From the NCBI GenBank assembly GCA_964404765.1, contig CAYOLL010000015.1, positions 1 to 60,038 of the forward strand: a stretch of 60,038 nucleotides of DNA. Reading direction: 5' to 3'. Below the pieces are notes generated by a model that was given only the letters and a program-made list of their open reading frames with translations, had not been told where the DNA came from and ran no database searches. Source of the DNA: CAYOLL01 sp964404765 [NCBI: uncultured Gemmatimonadota bacterium] (lineage in GTDB: Bacteria; 4572-55). This document shows, in pieces, positions 57,077 through 60,038 of this stretch; position 1 is the stretch's first letter, and every line of letters starts with the position of its first letter. Position numbers and translations under genes: made by a program.

Positions 57077-57535
57077 ATGAAAAAGACGCTCGCCCTCATT
57101 ATCCTGTGCTTCTCGGTCGTCATTTCCGCTACTTGCGACAAGAACCCCGTCGATGCCGACGCCGGGCGAAATCGCGGTCCCGCCAAAGACCCGGTTGATG
57201 TCCCGATTGAACTGAATAAAGAGTTCACGCTCAAACTGGGTCAAACCGCCGCCCTCAAAGGCGATGGCCTTAGGTTGACTTTTGCCGATGTCCCGAATGA
57301 ATCCAGATGCCCGCTTAACTTGCGCTGTATTTGGGAAGGCAATGCCCGGATTGAGCTTCAGATTGCGGACGTGGCCATAAGCCTAAATACAGCGATGGCT
57401 GTGCCGCCGCAAGAGGCTGACTATGGCAATTACCGCATCCGCATGCTTGCGCTGACGCCACATCCCGTTGACGGCGAAGAAACGGATAAGCGGAAGTACG
57501 AAGCCACGTTGATTGCTACACGCATCCGGCCGTAG
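57077..57535 (+). CDS. Small lipoprotein of unknown function
   Basis: 152 aa. The N-terminus is a lipoprotein signal (MKKTLALIILCFSVVISATC), with Cys at residue 20. The mature part has one recognisable feature, ESRCPLNLRCIWEGNARIEL, a Cys-x5-Cys pattern seen in other secreted small proteins of unknown function (inferred by shape, family not identified). The fold is probably all-beta. GGAGG lies before the ATG. It is 49 bases after the antiporter gene and 5 bases before hpnE, so it belongs to a three-gene operon. Confidence 0.7.
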   Translation: MKKTLALIILCFSVVISATCDKNPVDADAGRNRGPAKDPVDVPIELNKEFTLKLGQTAALKGDGLRLTFADVPNESRCPLNLRCIWEGNARIELQIADVAISLNTAMAVPPQEADYGNYRIRMLALTPHPVDGEETDKRKYEATLIATRIRP

Positions 57536-57540
57536 CGCCG

Positions 57541-58893
57541 ATGAATCCCGTCATCGTGATTGGCGGCGGCTTGGCCGGCCTGGCGGCGGCGACTCGGCTG
57601 GCCGAGGCCGGCATCCCCGTGCGGGTGCTGGAGGCTAATGGTTATGCCGGCGGGCGGGCAGCATCGTTTACCGATGACAAAACCGGCGATTGGGTCGATC
57701 ACGGCCAGCATTTGTTGATTGGGGCTTATCGGGAGACACGGCGTTTTTTTGAACGAATCGGCGTGATGGATTTAGTGCGGATTCAATCGCGAACGCGGGT
57801 GGATTTTTTGCATTCGCAGTATGGCCTTAGCTCGCTGGACTGCCCCAATTGGCCGGCGCCGCTGCATCTGCTCATCGGCTTGTGGCGGCTGAATCATCTG
57901 ACCTGGCGCGATAAGCTGATGATGACCGGACTGGGTCCGATTTTGTATGCAACGAATCCAGATCGACAACCGGCTTTAGACCATCTAACCGTCCGCGAAT
58001 GGCTGACCCGCTGCCGTCAAACCGTTCGCAGCCAACGTGAGTTTTGGGACATCCTGACGATCGCCGTACTGAATGAAAAGCCGGAATCGGCCTCCGCGGC
58101 CTTGTTTATCAAGGTCCTGCGCGAGGCTTTTTTGTTTCGGGCCGAGCATAGCCGGGTCTGGCTGCCCAAAACGGCGCTGGGTCAGCTTTATCCGCCCGCA
58201 GCGCAGCATTATCTGGAGCAGCGCGGCAGTTCGATTCGATTTCATAGCCTGGTGCGACGCTTGCGTTTTAGCGGCGACCGTCTGCGTAAAATCGAGCTAA
58301 AAACCGGCGAGCAATTAGAAGTTGACCAGGTCATTTGCGCCATCCCGCCTTCCAGCCTGGCCGCCATTTTGCCGGATGCGGTTAAAGCAGCGCATTTTAC
58401 GTATTTGGATCGGTTTGAAGCTTCGTGCATTATCGGGGTCAATTTGTGGTGGGACCGGCCGATTCTGGATCAGCCTTTTGTCGGCCTGATTGATTCGCCG
58501 GTGGAGTGGGTTTTTGACAAATCTCAACTGTATGATCCGGCGCTGGCCTGTGGCCGTCATTTGGCGCTGGTGATCAGCGCCGCCAATGATTTTGCCGATT
58601 GGTCTAAAGCGGATTTGATCGCGCTGGGCCTGCGCGAATTGCGACGATTTTTCCCGGCGGCACGGACGAGTGAGCCGTATCATGCATCGGTCATCAAAAA
58701 TAGACGGGCAACATTTGCCCAACGCGCCGGGATGGGTCAGTTCCGACCGGCTGCGTCAACACCTTTTCGTAATTTTCAGCTGGCCGGTGATTGGACCGAT
58801 ACCGGCCTGCCGGCGACCATCGAAAGCGCTGTTTTGAGCGGCCATCGCGCGGCTGAATGGGCGCTTCAACAATGCCTGGAAAATGAGCCGTAG
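57541..58893 (+). CDS. hpnE: Hydroxysqualene dehydroxylase
   Basis: 450 aa. In the bacterial HpnCDE route HpnE reduces hydroxysqualene to squalene, the precursor of hopanoids (family knowledge). FAD binding by the N-terminal VIVIGGGLAGLAAATRLAEAG and by a C-terminal LAGDWTDTGLPATIESAV, which matches the family signature. GQHLLIGAYRET, ADLIALGLRELRRFFP and ATFAQRAG are also characteristic. Length is typical. It starts five bases after the lipoprotein gene. hpnC and hpnD are not in the window, so they must lie elsewhere. It converges with the MBL-fold gene, with 15 bases between the stop codons. Confidence 0.9.
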   Translation: MNPVIVIGGGLAGLAAATRLAEAGIPVRVLEANGYAGGRAASFTDDKTGDWVDHGQHLLIGAYRETRRFFERIGVMDLVRIQSRTRVDFLHSQYGLSSLDCPNWPAPLHLLIGLWRLNHLTWRDKLMMTGLGPILYATNPDRQPALDHLTVREWLTRCRQTVRSQREFWDILTIAVLNEKPESASAALFIKVLREAFLFRAEHSRVWLPKTALGQLYPPAAQHYLEQRGSSIRFHSLVRRLRFSGDRLRKIELKTGEQLEVDQVICAIPPSSLAAILPDAVKAAHFTYLDRFEASCIIGVNLWWDRPILDQPFVGLIDSPVEWVFDKSQLYDPALACGRHLALVISAANDFADWSKADLIALGLRELRRFFPAARTSEPYHASVIKNRRATFAQRAGMGQFRPAASTPFRNFQLAGDWTDTGLPATIESAVLSGHRAAEWALQQCLENEP

Positions 58894-58908
58894 TCAAGGC
58901 AGACGGGT

Positions 58909-59958
58909 TTATCCACTGCGCCACCATGCTGTTTGTGGCAGGGCGCCGTCGAGTGACACTGTTTCGCCAATCCGCGGTGTCAACAGGGGCAGTCCGGCTT
59001 GATTAGCCGCCCGGGTCAGCCGCTCGATGGGTTCAGTCCAGGAATGCAGACTCAGGTTGAATTTACCCCAATGAATCGGCAGCAACACATGACATTTCAA
59101 GTCAAGCCCGGCCTGCGCCGTCTCTTCAGGCATCATGTGAATATACGGCCAATATTGGCTGTACGCGCCACACTCCAGCATCGCCAGATCGAACGGGCCA
59201 AAGCGCGCGCCAATCTCCTTAAATCCGGCAAAATAACCGGAATCGCCACCATAAAGAATCTTCCGCCCGGCGCTTTCCAGAGCCCAACCTGTCCACAATG
59301 TCGTGTTCCGATCCAACAGCCGCCGCCCGGAAAAATGGCGGGCCGGCACAGCCGTCAACTTTAAACGGCCAAGCGTTACGCTGTCCCACCAATCGCACTC
59401 GATAATTCGCTCCGGCGCGACGCCCCAGGCTTCCAGATGTGCGCCAACACCCAATGGCGCATAAATTACGTCGGATTTGTCCTTAATGATGGCAATTGTT
59501 TCGTAATCCAAATGGTCGTAATGATCGTGCGACAAAATGAGCGCATCCAACCGCGGCACGTCTGTCGCCAATAGTACTTGCGCACCCGGAAACGCTCGCG
59601 GCCCCACTGTCGAAAAGGGTGAGGCATGGCCGCTCAAAACCGGGTCAATCAACAACCGGTAGCCATCCAGCTCGATAAGAACGGTTGAGTGACCAAACCA
59701 GGTGACGGCTATATCTGCTGCCGGCGACTGCGCAAAGCGCCCCGGTTTCAGCGGGACGGAAGATACGGGCGCGGTTGGCTCGCGATCCGGCCCGCCTTTA
59801 AAAAAATCAACCGATGACCGAATCATAGAGGACAGCGACAAACCAAGCGGTGTCTCAATCAGATTTTGAAAACAGCCGTTGCGAAAATTGGGCGAAGCCT
59901 GTATTCGCTGCAGGCGCACACCGGTTGCTTTAGCCCCAAATTGAGGCGCAGATAACAT
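58909..59958 (-). CDS. MBL-fold hydrolase, NAPE-PLD/UlaG-like
   Basis: 349 aa. The metallo-beta-lactamase fold is indicated by GHSTVLIELDGYRLLIDP, the metal-binding motif SHDHYDHLD (about residue 140), ARHFSGR (about 205), GGDSGY and the closing IHWGKFNLSLH. This set matches the NAPE-PLD-like group, so a phosphodiesterase on lipid or nucleotide substrate is possible, but the substrate is not predictable. The start at MLSAPQFG is chosen for CAGGAG six bases upstream. There is no clear signal peptide; the first 70 residues are unassigned. Confidence 0.88.
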   Translation of the reverse strand: MLSAPQFGAKATGVRLQRIQASPNFRNGCFQNLIETPLGLSLSSMIRSSVDFFKGGPDREPTAPVSSVPLKPGRFAQSPAADIAVTWFGHSTVLIELDGYRLLIDPVLSGHASPFSTVGPRAFPGAQVLLATDVPRLDALILSHDHYDHLDYETIAIIKDKSDVIYAPLGVGAHLEAWGVAPERIIECDWWDSVTLGRLKLTAVPARHFSGRRLLDRNTTLWTGWALESAGRKILYGGDSGYFAGFKEIGARFGPFDLAMLECGAYSQYWPYIHMMPEETAQAGLDLKCHVLLPIHWGKFNLSLHSWTEPIERLTRAANQAGLPLLTPRIGETVSLDGALPQTAWWRSG

Positions 59959-60038
59959 CGTAAACTCCTGCAAAAGATGGATAAAAAACGCTTGTCATAT
60001 CCCGCAATCGGCATTAAGTTCTCACGTTATTGCATTAA

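Overview
The window is a Gram-negative chromosome segment. Outer-membrane proteins, a PorV-type barrel, lipoproteins with lipoboxes, and proteins ending in FlgD-like 'SSGVYLYRL...KMMLIR' tails point to the FCB superphylum or a neighbouring uncultured lineage. Three well-formed TTGACA/TATAAT-type promoters argue against Bacteroidota proper, which use a different promoter consensus. I cannot name the genus.

Left arm (1-6119): a minus-strand pair of a 1,568-aa protein with five TIR domains, a membrane helix, a coiled coil and a seven-blade WD40 propeller, coupled through an ATGA overlap to an AAA-type ATPase cut by the window edge. Upstream lie the relic of a second TIR gene start, a terminator and a 261-bp element with inverted ends. 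This resembles a sensor/effector (possibly defence) locus.

Centre (6120-39830): a minus-strand surface-protein block. One gene of 30,009 bp (10,002 aa) fills half the window. It holds about 22 tandem FlgD-like Ig units, then several other repeat families. It is followed by a PorV/UPF0164-type barrel, an outer-membrane barrel with a Pro/Lys-rich tail, and an NlpC/P60 lipoprotein. The giant gene has a strong promoter and a leader of about 335 nt carrying a 29-codon ORF that stops at the base of a terminator-like hairpin.

Right part (39830-60038): housekeeping and mixed genes. These are gltX, two tRNA-Ser genes, an L7/L12-like zinc-ribbon protein, a single-domain response regulator, an M61 peptidase followed by an RnfD-like membrane protein and two tandem DUF2330 proteins, a BNR-like secreted protein with a C-terminal sorting domain, oligoendopeptidase F, a new 36-aa membrane protein with its own terminator, an SPFH protein, a CPA2 antiporter, a small lipoprotein, the squalene-pathway enzyme HpnE and an MBL-fold hydrolase.

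Intergenic DNA is rich in palindromic elements. Two elements share long inverted ends but have different cores. One 133-bp MITE-like element has an 8-bp target duplication and sits in the loop of another palindrome. No rRNA, CRISPR array, integrase or complete IS was seen.
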